A stretch of 64,000 nt of DNA, taken from assembly GCF_003050865.1 (NCBI RefSeq), contig NZ_QAOK01000005.1:1-64000 (forward strand), written 5' to 3'. The first letter of the stretch is position 1. Each line of letters starts with the position of its first letter. A program made the translations under genes and the position numbers. The notes beneath the pieces are model-generated. The model made no database searches. It was not told the origin of the DNA and was given only the letters and a program-made list of their open reading frames with translations. This document shows positions 40,671 to 49,670 of the stretch, one piece after another. Source of the DNA: Nitrosospira multiformis (lineage in GTDB: Bacteria; Pseudomonadota; Gammaproteobacteria; Burkholderiales; Nitrosomonadaceae).

Positions 40671-43009
40671 TCCCGGCCACCTTCAGCCCTTGGCTCCGGG
40701 CTCAGCCCGCGCAGATCGTCCTCTGTGTCCACATTGCGCACTTGCGCCTGGTAAAGCCGGTAATAATGCCCTTCACGCGCCATGAGTTCATCATGATTGC
40801 CTATTTCGATAACGCTTCCGCGATCAAGAACGATAAGCCGACTGGCATCACGCAATGTGGAGAGCCGGTGGGCAATCGCGATGGTAGTCCGACCGCGCAC
40901 CAGGTTTTCGAGCGCTTTCTGGATCTCTTTCTCGGTGGTCGTATCCACGGAGGATGTCGCTTCGTCCAGGATCAGAATACGCGGATCGATTAGCAGTGCC
41001 CTTGCAATCGATATGCGTTGCCGCTCTCCACCCGAGAGCGCCTGCCCCCGTTCGCCGACCAGAGAGTCATAGCCGTGCGGCAGGCGGAGAATAAACTCAT
41101 GCGCATGCGCAGCTCGTGCAGCGGTGACAATTTCCTCCTCTGTCGCGTTCGGTCTGCCGTAGGCAATATTCTCGGCAATGGTACCGAAAAACAAAAAGGG
41201 TTCCTGAAGAACAAGCCCGATATGCTTGCGGTATTCCGCGACCGGAAGCGCGCGTATATCCACGCCATCCAGCAGGATTGCGCCTTCCGTCACGTCGTAG
41301 AAACGGCAGATCAGATTGACGAGCGTACTCTTGCCTGAGCCGCTATGTCCTACCAGACCCACCATTTCACCCGGCTCGATGGTTATATTGATGTCGTGCG
41401 TGACTGTGCGGGTACCGTAGCGGAACTCGACATTTCGCAACTCGATTCGCCCCTCTACGATGGGCAGGTGTACAGGGTGGGCCGGCTCCGGAACGCTGGA
41501 AACGTGATCGAGAATTTCGAAGATGCGCTTGGTGCCGGCAGCGGCCTTTTGCGTAAACGAGACGATACGGCTCATCGAATCCAGCCGCACATAGAAACGG
41601 CTGATGTAGGTGAGAAAAGCCGTCAGCACGCCTACCGTGATTTCATCTTTTGATACCTGCCAGATACCGAAAACCCACACCACCAGCAAACCGATCTCGG
41701 TCAGCAGCACGACTGTTGGCGTGAACATCGACCAGACTTTGTTGACCCGGTCATTGACTTCCCGATTGCGTTCATTGGCAGCGCGAAAGCGGGTTGCCTC
41801 CCGCTTCTCCTGCGCAAACGCCTTCACCACCCGCACGCCGGGAATGGTGTCGGCAAGCACGCTGGTCAACTCGGCCCAAACGCGATCGACCTTCTCGAAC
41901 CCGGTCCGCAACTTATCGCGAACCAGATGGATCAGCCACGCAATGATCGGCAACGGCGTCAGGGTGACCAGCGCAAGCCACGGCTCGATCGAAACCAGGA
42001 TAATGGTCGTCATGCCGATCATCAGCACGTCGGTCGCGAAATCGAGCAGGTGCAGCGACAGGAAAATGTTGAGGCGGTCTGTTTCCGACCCGATACGCGC
42101 CATGAGATCCCCCGTGCGCTTGCCGCCGAAATAGGCGTGCGAGAGTTTGAGAAGATGCTCGAAAGTGGCTGTACGCAAATCAGCACCAATGTGCTCGGAA
42201 ACCAGTGCGAGTACGTAAGTGCGTGCCCATCCCAATCCCCAGGCCACAATCGCGGCTCCGAGCAGTCCGGTCAGATAAAAACCAACCAGTTCAACGTCAA
42301 TCGGCTTACCGTTCTGATAGGGAATCAGTACGTTGTCCATCAGGGGCATGGTCAGGTACGGAGGCACCATCGCCGCTCCCGTGCTGCCAAGCGTCAGAAG
42401 AAAACCGGCAAAAAGTCTCCACTTGTAGGGTCTGGCGAAACGCCACAAGCGTAACAGGGTCCAGGTAGACGGTGGCGCGTGTACTTGCTTGCGGCACGCT
42501 TCGCACTCCTCCTGCCCCGGAGCCAGTGAAACATCCAGTATCCTGTGACACTTGGGGCAGAGAATCTGTACAGGTAAAGAGCGAAACTCCCCTGTCAAGT
42601 GATAATGAAGTTGCTCACGGAAATTATCGATGAGCCGGCTGGCCGCAGCATCCCTCCCCAATGTGTAGCGCCAGCGTGCAAGTAGCGCGTTCTCATCGAA
42701 AAGCTCAAGACTGCCGACGCCTGCATGATCGCTGCGCACAAGCGTCAGTCCGAGCCGGTAACTCCACTCCTGCCACGTTGTCGCCGCCCCCGCTTCCGCC
42801 TTAGCGAGCAGACGTTTATTGGTGACGACTACAAGTTCAGGATCAAAATGCAGTCGGTCATTGAGGTCAGTTTCGAGCCATGCCGCCACCTTTTCTCCCT
42901 TGGAAAGCCGCGATTCAACAGCCCCAATCCAGGCAGCTGGCAGAGCAGGCGCCACTGCGTCTGGCAGCATGTCATCGGGAGAAATCGGCGAAAGCCCGGA
43001 TTCCGGCAT
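40667..43009 (-). CDS. ABC exporter-like protein with N-terminal PH-like domain and zinc ribbon, cyanophycin locus
   Basis: A 780-residue half-transporter. Unusually it begins with about 145 soluble residues resembling a bacterial PH-like domain (LHFDPELVVVTNKRLL, VGSLELFDENALLARWRYTLG), then a zinc ribbon with C151-x2-C154 and C169-x2-C172. Next come six transmembrane segments (about 195-480) and an ATPase domain with Walker A GHSGSGKST, Q-loop VLQEPFLF, signature ALSGGERQR, Walker B ILILDEATS and an AIAHRLST switch. It should homodimerise in the inner membrane. The substrate is unknown. It is coupled to the DUF1854 gene and upstream of cphA'-cphA, so a link to cyanophycin or its precursors is inferred. 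Confidence 0.85.
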   Translation of the reverse strand: MPESGLSPISPDDMLPDAVAPALPAAWIGAVESRLSKGEKVAAWLETDLNDRLHFDPELVVVTNKRLLAKAEAGAATTWQEWSYRLGLTLVRSDHAGVGSLELFDENALLARWRYTLGRDAAASRLIDNFREQLHYHLTGEFRSLPVQILCPKCHRILDVSLAPGQEECEACRKQVHAPPSTWTLLRLWRFARPYKWRLFAGFLLTLGSTGAAMVPPYLTMPLMDNVLIPYQNGKPIDVELVGFYLTGLLGAAIVAWGLGWARTYVLALVSEHIGADLRTATFEHLLKLSHAYFGGKRTGDLMARIGSETDRLNIFLSLHLLDFATDVLMIGMTTIILVSIEPWLALVTLTPLPIIAWLIHLVRDKLRTGFEKVDRVWAELTSVLADTIPGVRVVKAFAQEKREATRFRAANERNREVNDRVNKVWSMFTPTVVLLTEIGLLVVWVFGIWQVSKDEITVGVLTAFLTYISRFYVRLDSMSRIVSFTQKAAAGTKRIFEILDHVSSVPEPAHPVHLPIVEGRIELRNVEFRYGTRTVTHDINITIEPGEMVGLVGHSGSGKSTLVNLICRFYDVTEGAILLDGVDIRALPVAEYRKHIGLVLQEPFLFFGTIAENIAYGRPNATEEEIVTAARAAHAHEFILRLPHGYDSLVGERGQALSGGERQRISIARALLIDPRILILDEATSSVDTTTEKEIQKALENLVRGRTTIAIAHRLSTLRDASRLIVLDRGSVIEIGNHDELMAREGHYYRLYQAQVRNVDTEDDLRGLSPEPRAEGGRE

Positions 43010-43285
43010 TACTCTATATAGGGGAAATCAGTATCAGATATTCAAAAATAGCGAACAGGAGCAGTTCTGTCTCTTCGTCCGTTCCAGTTCGCAGCAGGCA
43101 TCTCCGCCTCGCTTTGAAGCGTCATCGTTCAAGAACAATTCGCAGAGCGAGATTCACATATAAACGAGCACAATGACGCAGTTCCTCCACTCCGAAACCC
43201 GAGTATGGTCGGCTGGAGTATCAGATAGTGCTCATTATGCCCTTATCGGGATACTATGTCTGAGCATTTACTCCCCGTCCAATAT

Positions 43286-44161
43286 TTATGCCTGGCGCGC
43301 TCCTAGGATAGCGCCTATGGTAACCGCCCCCAATCCTGCCAGAGTGAGCAGAGACAAGGGTTCTCCCAGGACAGGCACAGCCGCCAATGCGGATACGACG
43401 GGCACGAATGCCATCAGCAGGGCGACCGTTTGCGACCCGAGGCGACGCACGGCGAACGTATAGAGCAGCATCGCGATAAAGACGACCAGCACACCCTGAT
43501 ATGCTGCCTGAATGGTGATTTCGCGAACAGAGGCCTGTGCGAGATTGCTGGGCAGAAATAACAGCCAAACGGGCAGGTAAATTGCGGCGCTGCCCAGGGT
43601 GGTCGTTACAGTGGCAGCAAGCGGCGGCATCGGATAGCGCGCAAGCAGCAGCGTGAATATCGCCCATAATAAGGACCCGCAAAGAAATAGCACGTCCCCG
43701 AGAATCTGCGTGGGAGATACATGTGTTCCGAGTGAGAGCGAGTCAGCGGCGGTCAGCAGGATGCCGACAAAAACAATAAGCAGCGCTATCTGGCGCACGC
43801 CTGTAAATCTTTCGCCGAACCACAGCCACGCAATAATCGCAGTCAGAAAAGGCAGTGTGCCGGGCAACAGAACGGAAGCATGAGCTGCCGGCGCCCAGCG
43901 AAAGGCAGCGTATACCACCGCAGCGTAACCGATGCCGCCGAACAGCGAGAACAGGGCTATCACCTTGAGGGGGGGCAACAGGATTCGCGGCAAAAAAAAG
44001 ACGGCGATCGAAGCGCCTACTCCGAATCGCAGCAGGGCAATATCCCAGCTTGTCAACGTGCCCATCCCCCCGTATCGGCTGACGAGAATGAAGCCGGTCC
44101 AGATGCATATGGAAAAGAAGACCGCTATCCAGCCACTCCAGGATTTGAGTGCTTCGCTCAT
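43286..44161 (-). CDS. DMT superfamily (EamA) transporter
   Basis: A 291-residue inner-membrane protein with about ten hydrophobic segments in two EamA repeats of five. Typical EamA pieces are seen: FRWAPAAHASVLLPGTLPFLTAIIAW at the end of the first repeat and VALLMAFVPVVSALAAVPVLGEPLS at the end of the second. Most such proteins export amino acids or metabolites. It lies 111 bases after ovoB on the same strand, so export of ovothiol or a thiol intermediate is a possible, unproven job. Confidence 0.85.
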   Translation of the reverse strand: MSEALKSWSGWIAVFFSICIWTGFILVSRYGGMGTLTSWDIALLRFGVGASIAVFFLPRILLPPLKVIALFSLFGGIGYAAVVYAAFRWAPAAHASVLLPGTLPFLTAIIAWLWFGERFTGVRQIALLIVFVGILLTAADSLSLGTHVSPTQILGDVLFLCGSLLWAIFTLLLARYPMPPLAATVTTTLGSAAIYLPVWLLFLPSNLAQASVREITIQAAYQGVLVVFIAMLLYTFAVRRLGSQTVALLMAFVPVVSALAAVPVLGEPLSLLTLAGLGAVTIGAILGARQA

Positions 44162-44272
44162 GTATTGAAACAGCGCTTGTTATTGTCTGGTTGTTCTTTG
44201 TTGCGGCTGTTTCATGAGTACGAGCGGAGCTTCCCTTCCTGGGAAAACAGAACTGTCGGAACCTCCATACGC

Positions 44273-45499
44273 TCAGGTGCTCCCCTGCTTCGCTTTGTGC
44301 ACAGCTTTTCTGATACTTTCAAGTGCTGCTTCAATGATGCTACGGGGCGCACCGATATTCATGCGCATGAAACCGCTGCCTTCTTCGCCAAACAAAGTGC
44401 CCGGACTCATACCGATACCCGCTTCATGCACAAAAAAATGCCTGAGCTGGATATCAGTCATCCCCAATGCGTTCATCAGCTCGTGGCAATCAAACCAGAG
44501 CAGATACGTGCCTTCGGGGTCGATGAGGTGGATTTCAGGGAGGTGGGTCGCCAGATACTCTGAGACAAAATCACGGGTTTTCTGTAGATAAACCAGCAAT
44601 TCATCCAGCCAGACTTCACCTTCCCGATAGGCTGCCTCGAAAGCAGCAATGCTGAAAGGATTGGATGCGCTGGCATGCAGGATATCGAACGTCCGCGCAA
44701 GCTCTTCCCGATGCCTGGAATCCGGCACGACGAGAGCGGAAAGATTCAATCCGGGAATGTTGAATGCCTTGCTGGGGGCGACAGCTGTTATGACATCTGC
44801 CTTGCTTCCGGCCCATGCTTTCGCCAGCCGTGAGAGCATATGATGCCTGGCTTCGGGATAAATCAGATCAGCATGGATTTCGTCGGAAAATACCACGAGG
44901 TTGTGTTTATCCGCTATCCGCAGGATGCGTTCGAGTTCCCCCCTGCTCCACACTCTGCCGACGGGATTATGCGGTGAGCATAACAGCAGGAGACGTGCGC
45001 CTTGCGCGCATTGCTCGAGATGATCGTAATCGATCTCATAATGGCCATTCCGCAACCGCAGCGGATTCTGTACGAGTTGCCTGCCGGTACTGGTGACGGC
45101 AGAAAAAAAGGGGAAATATACCGGCGGCTGCACGATAACCGGTTCTCCGGGTTGCGCAAAGGTCATGATAGCGGCATGCAACGACGGAACCACGCCGGGG
45201 CACATCATGATCCAGTCTCGCTCGATCTCCCAGCCATGACGACGCCTCAGCCAATCAATCAGCGACTCATACAAACTGTCGGGAAAGACGGTGTACCCAT
45301 ACACCGGATGGGCGGCGCGTCGAGAAAGCGCCCGCGTGACCGCGGCTGGAGCGGCAAAATCCATGTCCGCGACCCATAGGGGAATTACTCCCGCTGCGCC
45401 AAACATGCTTTGGCGCTTGTCGTATTTCAGGCTGGCTGTCCCGGTCCGGTCAATTTCCTTATCAAAATCCTGGTTCCCGATGGAAGAGCTTCTGTTCAA
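44273..45499 (-). CDS. ovoB: PLP-dependent beta-lyase OvoB (PatB/MalY type), ovothiol synthesis
   Basis: A 408-residue fold-type I PLP enzyme of the MalY/PatB group: ASLKYDKRQSMFG, PLWVADMDFAAP, the NPVGRVWSR motif, DEIHADLIYPEARH and the PLP lysine in AVAPSKAFNIPGLN. In ovothiol synthesis OvoB splits the histidylcysteine sulfoxide made by OvoA into 5-mercaptohistidine. The assignment rests on direct coupling to ovoA: the start is TTG at 45499 overlapping the ovoA stop (TTGA), with GGGAG seven bases before. No ATG is available before the conserved N-terminal motifs, so the TTG is well supported. Alone, the sequence would be called cystathionine beta-lyase-like. Confidence 0.82.
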   Translation of the reverse strand: MNRSSSIGNQDFDKEIDRTGTASLKYDKRQSMFGAAGVIPLWVADMDFAAPAAVTRALSRRAAHPVYGYTVFPDSLYESLIDWLRRRHGWEIERDWIMMCPGVVPSLHAAIMTFAQPGEPVIVQPPVYFPFFSAVTSTGRQLVQNPLRLRNGHYEIDYDHLEQCAQGARLLLLCSPHNPVGRVWSRGELERILRIADKHNLVVFSDEIHADLIYPEARHHMLSRLAKAWAGSKADVITAVAPSKAFNIPGLNLSALVVPDSRHREELARTFDILHASASNPFSIAAFEAAYREGEVWLDELLVYLQKTRDFVSEYLATHLPEIHLIDPEGTYLLWFDCHELMNALGMTDIQLRHFFVHEAGIGMSPGTLFGEEGSGFMRMNIGAPRSIIEAALESIRKAVHKAKQGST

Positions 45500-47682
45500 A
45501 CAACTTTCTCCCAGATTGTTACTTCCGAGAGTGTGTGCTGGAATTTACGGCGTGTTTCGCGAATAACAAATGGAACTTCCGTGGGCCCCTGAATCAGCTT
45601 GAAGTGGGTACTCAGAATTTCTTTCAGCCCATCGAGCGTTCCGAAACTTTCACCATCCCGCTTGAATCCACCGATCCAGGCTTCCCGCTTGGTATGTTCC
45701 TCCAGCCATGTATAAGGAGAGGCAATCAGCAGAATACCGCCGGGATTGAGGCGAGTGTGTATGGATGTGAGCAGTTTGGCCGGATCATAAAGGCGGTCTA
45801 TGAGATTCGCCGCGAGAATCAGGTCATAACCTGTATAGAGCGGCTTGAGATTACAGGCATCGCCCTGATAAAACGCCACTTTGTGCCTGACGTTATCGAG
45901 GCCCAGTCCAGTCAGCGTCCGCTCCCGGTAAAAGACCAGATCACCTTCATCGGCGAGGGTATAGCGCAGCACGCCTTGCGACGCCAACTGAACTCCCTGC
46001 CCAATGAAGCGGGCGGAGAAATCGACTCCTGTCACCTCATCGAAATGTCGCGCCAGTTCAAAGACGGCCCTCCCCGATGCGCAGCCCAGATCGAACGCCT
46101 TGCGCGCCGGCTTGTCCCCCATGGCGGCAATAGCGAGCTCGGCCAGCGCTTTCGGAAAATTTGGCACACCGAAATAGGTGTCTCCGTAATGGAATTCTGC
46201 ATATTCGGAGAGCAGCTTATCGGTTTCGTAGTGGGAGCCATGCTGAATCGCCGGGGCAGCGCCGACCACATAGCGAAAACCCGCGTGCTGAAAGAAATGG
46301 CGCCGAAACGCGTAACGCGAGTTCTTCAAGGATTCGTTACCGCAGGAAATCCAGGAGCCTCCCTTGATGAGATTGTGCCTGCCATCGAAAGTCGGTGTTG
46401 TGAAATCATCATAGTGGGAATGAACATCAAAGCCGTCGAAAGGATAAATAGGCGTTTCGGTCCACTGCCACACATTCCCGACCACATCGTAAAAATCGCC
46501 CTGGACAAATTCGTTGACAGGGTGGCTGGATGCACCATGATCGAGATGAATGTTGGCTTCGGCTGGTGCGGCAGCCAGAACCTCGGATAATCCCGCCACC
46601 TCATAGAGACGGTACCATTCATCCTCTGTCGGGAGGCGATAAGGCTGGTCGCTCACAGACGCTTTCCAGTTACAGAAGGCCTTGGCTTCGTGATAATTCA
46701 CCTCCACCGGCCAATCCCAGGGCATGGGAACTTCCTTGGTCATCAGGCGCAACTCCCATTCGACGCCTCGCCGGAGCCAGAAAGTAGGATGCTTCGCGCC
46801 AGCATGCTTCAGCCAGGCGCGCCCTTCCTCTTCCCAGTAACTTTCGGTTCCATAGCCTTCCGCCTGAACAAATTCCAGGAATTCCTGATTACTCACCAGG
46901 TATTTGCCAGCTTCGAAGGCTGCAACGTCCGCAATGTGGGTACCGTATTCGTTATCCCATCCGTAGAAAGGATCGTCTTTTTTCTTGCCAAGCTGCACGG
47001 TGCCTTCCGGTACCTTCACCAGCTGATTGTCGGGCGCAACCCCAGATTTACGGTAGGGCTCCCACGCAGGATGGGGAGCGACATGTTCCAGCGCATGCTG
47101 CCGGATAAGGACGGACGAAGTCTCTAGATGAATGCGCTCGTGTTCGATACCCATCACGATCGTCCACCAGGGGCTGTCCCATTCAATGGGCAGGGTCAGA
47201 GGCGTTTCACGAATGAGTCGATCGACGGTTTCCCGCATCCTTCTACGATAGGCTCGCACCTCTTCGACAGAAGGCCAATCGTAATGCGTCGTATCCAGAT
47301 CGTCCCAACTCATTTCATCGACACCCACTGCGAACATCGATTCCATTTTTGGGTTGATACGTTCAGTGATCAGACCCGCGAGCAGCAGTTTATTGGTAAA
47401 GAAGGTGGCCGTATGGCCGAGATAGAATATGAGCGGATGACGCAAAGAAATGGGTTTTTTGAAGTAGGCTGCATCTCCCCGCAGCGTTTCGAAGAGCTGC
47501 TCGTAACGATCCAGTGTGGAATGAAAGTATTCGCGTATTTCCTCGCGCTTTGCCGCAGCATTATCACCTGTAAGAACAGGAGTTCGGGAAAAGAGCTGTT
47601 TGGGCATTACACGCAACTTGGGGTTTTCGGAAGCAGATTGAACAGCTGTGGTTGTTTTCTTTGCATTCAAATTCATGTTCAC
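45496..47682 (-). CDS. ovoA: 5-histidylcysteine sulfoxide synthase / 5-mercaptohistidine methyltransferase OvoA
   Basis: A 728-residue bifunctional enzyme. An N-terminal DinB-like domain carries the iron ligands: His90 (FYLGH) and the HX3HXE motif at 181-187 (HERIHLE). A formylglycine-generating-enzyme-like domain follows (about 215-460: TEDEWYRLYEVAG, VGNVWQWTETP, LIKGGSWISCGNESL, YAFRRHFFQ). The C-terminal part (about 490-728) is a SAM methyltransferase (KAFDLGCASGRAVFELA). This architecture is that of OvoA, which joins cysteine to histidine C5 with O2 and later N-methylates the product. EgtB lacks the methyltransferase domain, which rules out ergothioneine synthesis. It is followed by ovoB with overlap. 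Confidence 0.9.
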   Translation of the reverse strand: MNMNLNAKKTTTAVQSASENPKLRVMPKQLFSRTPVLTGDNAAAKREEIREYFHSTLDRYEQLFETLRGDAAYFKKPISLRHPLIFYLGHTATFFTNKLLLAGLITERINPKMESMFAVGVDEMSWDDLDTTHYDWPSVEEVRAYRRRMRETVDRLIRETPLTLPIEWDSPWWTIVMGIEHERIHLETSSVLIRQHALEHVAPHPAWEPYRKSGVAPDNQLVKVPEGTVQLGKKKDDPFYGWDNEYGTHIADVAAFEAGKYLVSNQEFLEFVQAEGYGTESYWEEEGRAWLKHAGAKHPTFWLRRGVEWELRLMTKEVPMPWDWPVEVNYHEAKAFCNWKASVSDQPYRLPTEDEWYRLYEVAGLSEVLAAAPAEANIHLDHGASSHPVNEFVQGDFYDVVGNVWQWTETPIYPFDGFDVHSHYDDFTTPTFDGRHNLIKGGSWISCGNESLKNSRYAFRRHFFQHAGFRYVVGAAPAIQHGSHYETDKLLSEYAEFHYGDTYFGVPNFPKALAELAIAAMGDKPARKAFDLGCASGRAVFELARHFDEVTGVDFSARFIGQGVQLASQGVLRYTLADEGDLVFYRERTLTGLGLDNVRHKVAFYQGDACNLKPLYTGYDLILAANLIDRLYDPAKLLTSIHTRLNPGGILLIASPYTWLEEHTKREAWIGGFKRDGESFGTLDGLKEILSTHFKLIQGPTEVPFVIRETRRKFQHTLSEVTIWEKVV

Positions 47683-47989
47683 CCTCGGTTATGGATATAG
47701 CCTCTCAATATAAAATAAACGAAGTGTACACCCGGATACATTGCCTCACTATTGCCAGGAATCATGGAGCAGAGAACTCAGCACTGAAAAACATGACAGC
47801 ACAGTGAGAGGAGCTTTTCTCGAATTGCTGACGCCCGTCCGCCTGTGCTTCATACCGTGGTGCTGCGTAAAAAGACCTGAGGTTACTTCCTTCACCCTTC
47901 GCACCTTCGGGCGCTTGATTATTTTGGTTTATGCTGGTGCTTTCGATTGCTCTGGCAAGCCCGAGTTCCATATTTATTTCAGGGAGGGA
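47683..47989. other. intergenic region upstream of ovoA
   Basis: About 305 bases between ovoA and the GNAT-like gene. No convincing gene. The sequence next to the ovoA start is AT-rich (ATATAAAATAAAC at 47708-47720) and may hold its promoter. Short hairpins around 47905 (CCTTCGCACCTTCGGGCG) have no T-run. Confidence 0.35.
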
Positions 47990-48688
47990 TTATTGGATCA
48001 GCAGAGCATCGGGACGTAATTTTAGCTGAACATGTCCGGACTTCCCAAACGACAAGTGAAGGAAGGGAGAAATAGTGGCAGCCATGAACTGCAACTGCCC
48101 AGCCTGCAAGAATAGTGTGCGTCCCACACATTTCCACCCCAGGTGGCTGTGCGCCCGGCGGGAGGCGATGTTCGTCCGGGTAACACGGCTGAAGGTATAT
48201 TTTATCCCTCGCTCGTTAAGATATTGATTGGCTCCGTTCCACACACCGATAAATCCGCGGCCCATGCGATATTCGGGAAAAAGGTAGAAGTCGAAATCGA
48301 AGACCGCTTCGCCGATCGGCGATACCAGGAAGATGCAGCGAACCTCGTCTTCTTTGTAAGCATAGGGACAGAACCACATATATCCGATAAATTTCCCTTT
48401 CTGAAAAGCGCCAAGGCAAACCGCATTCTGTTCAAAACGGGCTTCCTTTATGTCTGGCCGCGCCGGCATGAGATCCACTTCCGGATCACCTCGTTTGATC
48501 TCGCGAATTTCAAGATTCCTGCTTAACCGCTCGGGGATAAGTGGCTCTTTGTGAATCGGCTGGACCATAATATCGTAGAAATACAGTCGCAGGGCGGGAG
48601 AAATACTGGCAAGAAAACGATCTGACACATACAACAGGCCAGCAAAAAATCCAAATTCCTTAAAAAGCGCAGCAAGTTTTTGAAGCAT
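47990..48688 (-). CDS. GNAT-like N-acyltransferase
   Basis: A 232-residue protein. The central part resembles a GNAT domain: NAVCLGAFQKGKFIGYMWFCPYAYKEDEVRCIFLVSP (strands 1-4), the acetyl-CoA-binding region FPEYRMGRGFIGVWNGANQYLNERGI and the terminal SRVTRTNIASRRAHSHLGWK. The first 30 residues are amphipathic. The substrate is unknown; such proteins occur near exopolysaccharide genes. It is divergent from the thiopurine methyltransferase gene. Confidence 0.72.
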   Translation of the reverse strand: MLQKLAALFKEFGFFAGLLYVSDRFLASISPALRLYFYDIMVQPIHKEPLIPERLSRNLEIREIKRGDPEVDLMPARPDIKEARFEQNAVCLGAFQKGKFIGYMWFCPYAYKEDEVRCIFLVSPIGEAVFDFDFYLFPEYRMGRGFIGVWNGANQYLNERGIKYTFSRVTRTNIASRRAHSHLGWKCVGRTLFLQAGQLQFMAATISPFLHLSFGKSGHVQLKLRPDALLIQ

Positions 48689-48821
48689 TTCGTAGTTATG
48701 GGCAGGATAATTTTGGCGAATTTTTATATCGGCGAAATATTGCCGGCTTAATCTTTTATGAGTTCAAGTGGATGGCGACAGGATAAATTTATCTTAAATA
48801 ATGCCGGGAGAACACAGAAAA

Positions 48822-49484
48822 ATGAAAAAAGAATACTGGCTGGAACGCTGGAGGCAGGAAGAAATCGGTTTTCACCAGAGCGAAGTCAATCCGTATTTAC
48901 GCCAGTATTGGCGTGAATTAAAGGTTGAGCCGGAGAAACAGGTTCTCGTTCCCCTCTGCGGGAAAAGCCGAGACATGATGTGGCTCCGCGAGCAGGACCT
49001 TTCCGTGTTGGGTGTGGAATTAAGCGCTCGGGCAGTCCAGGCGTTCTTCAAGGAAAACGCATATTCTCCTCGCCACACAACCTTGGGGAAATTCGATCGC
49101 TGGGATGTGGAGGGCATCCGCATCCTGTGCGGAGATTTTTTTGACCTGGAAAAAGACGACCTGGCAGAGGTGGGCGCAGTGTATGACCGCGCCTCCCTGG
49201 TCGCGCTGCCCCCGAAAACCCGCTATGCATACGCAGACCACTTGCTGCGCATCTTGCCGCCCGCAATCCCGATACTGCTCGTTACTTTCGATTATCCCCA
49301 AGCTGAAATGTCGGGTCCGCCTTTTGCGGTTTCCACAGCCGAGGTAGAGGCGCTTTACGGAAAACGCACGGATATTCGTCTGCTCGCAAAATTCGACGTG
49401 CTGACGGAGAATCCGCGCTTTCAGCAACGAGGCATAAGCCGACTTCAGGAAAGCATCTTCCTCCTCACGACACGGACGGCATAA
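48822..49484 (+). CDS. thiopurine S-methyltransferase family protein
   Basis: A 220-residue SAM-dependent methyltransferase. I choose the ATG at 48822 (GGGAG before it), which gives the usual KKEYWLERWRQEEIGFHQSEVNPYL start. LVPLCGKSRDMMWLREQ is the SAM-binding loop and VGAVYDRASLVALPP the active-site region of bacterial TPMT. Bacterial members methylate selenium and tellurium species as well as thiols. The location within 4 kb of the ovothiol genes may be chance. Confidence 0.9.
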   Translation: MKKEYWLERWRQEEIGFHQSEVNPYLRQYWRELKVEPEKQVLVPLCGKSRDMMWLREQDLSVLGVELSARAVQAFFKENAYSPRHTTLGKFDRWDVEGIRILCGDFFDLEKDDLAEVGAVYDRASLVALPPKTRYAYADHLLRILPPAIPILLVTFDYPQAEMSGPPFAVSTAEVEALYGKRTDIRLLAKFDVLTENPRFQQRGISRLQESIFLLTTRTA

Positions 49485-49670
49485 CACTCGAAGAAATCCC
49501 CTGACAGCTTGCCCAGTCGTGAGAGAGATTCAAAGGCGCCCTATTAATAACGTCGTGTTTTTACTCCAGATTAAACTATGCTTGTAGTGGCTCTATTAAG
49601 AAATTCCAATTCTAGGCGAAGATGGCAAATAAACAACCCCTGGGCCATGTTTTCATGAAAGGAAAAAAAG

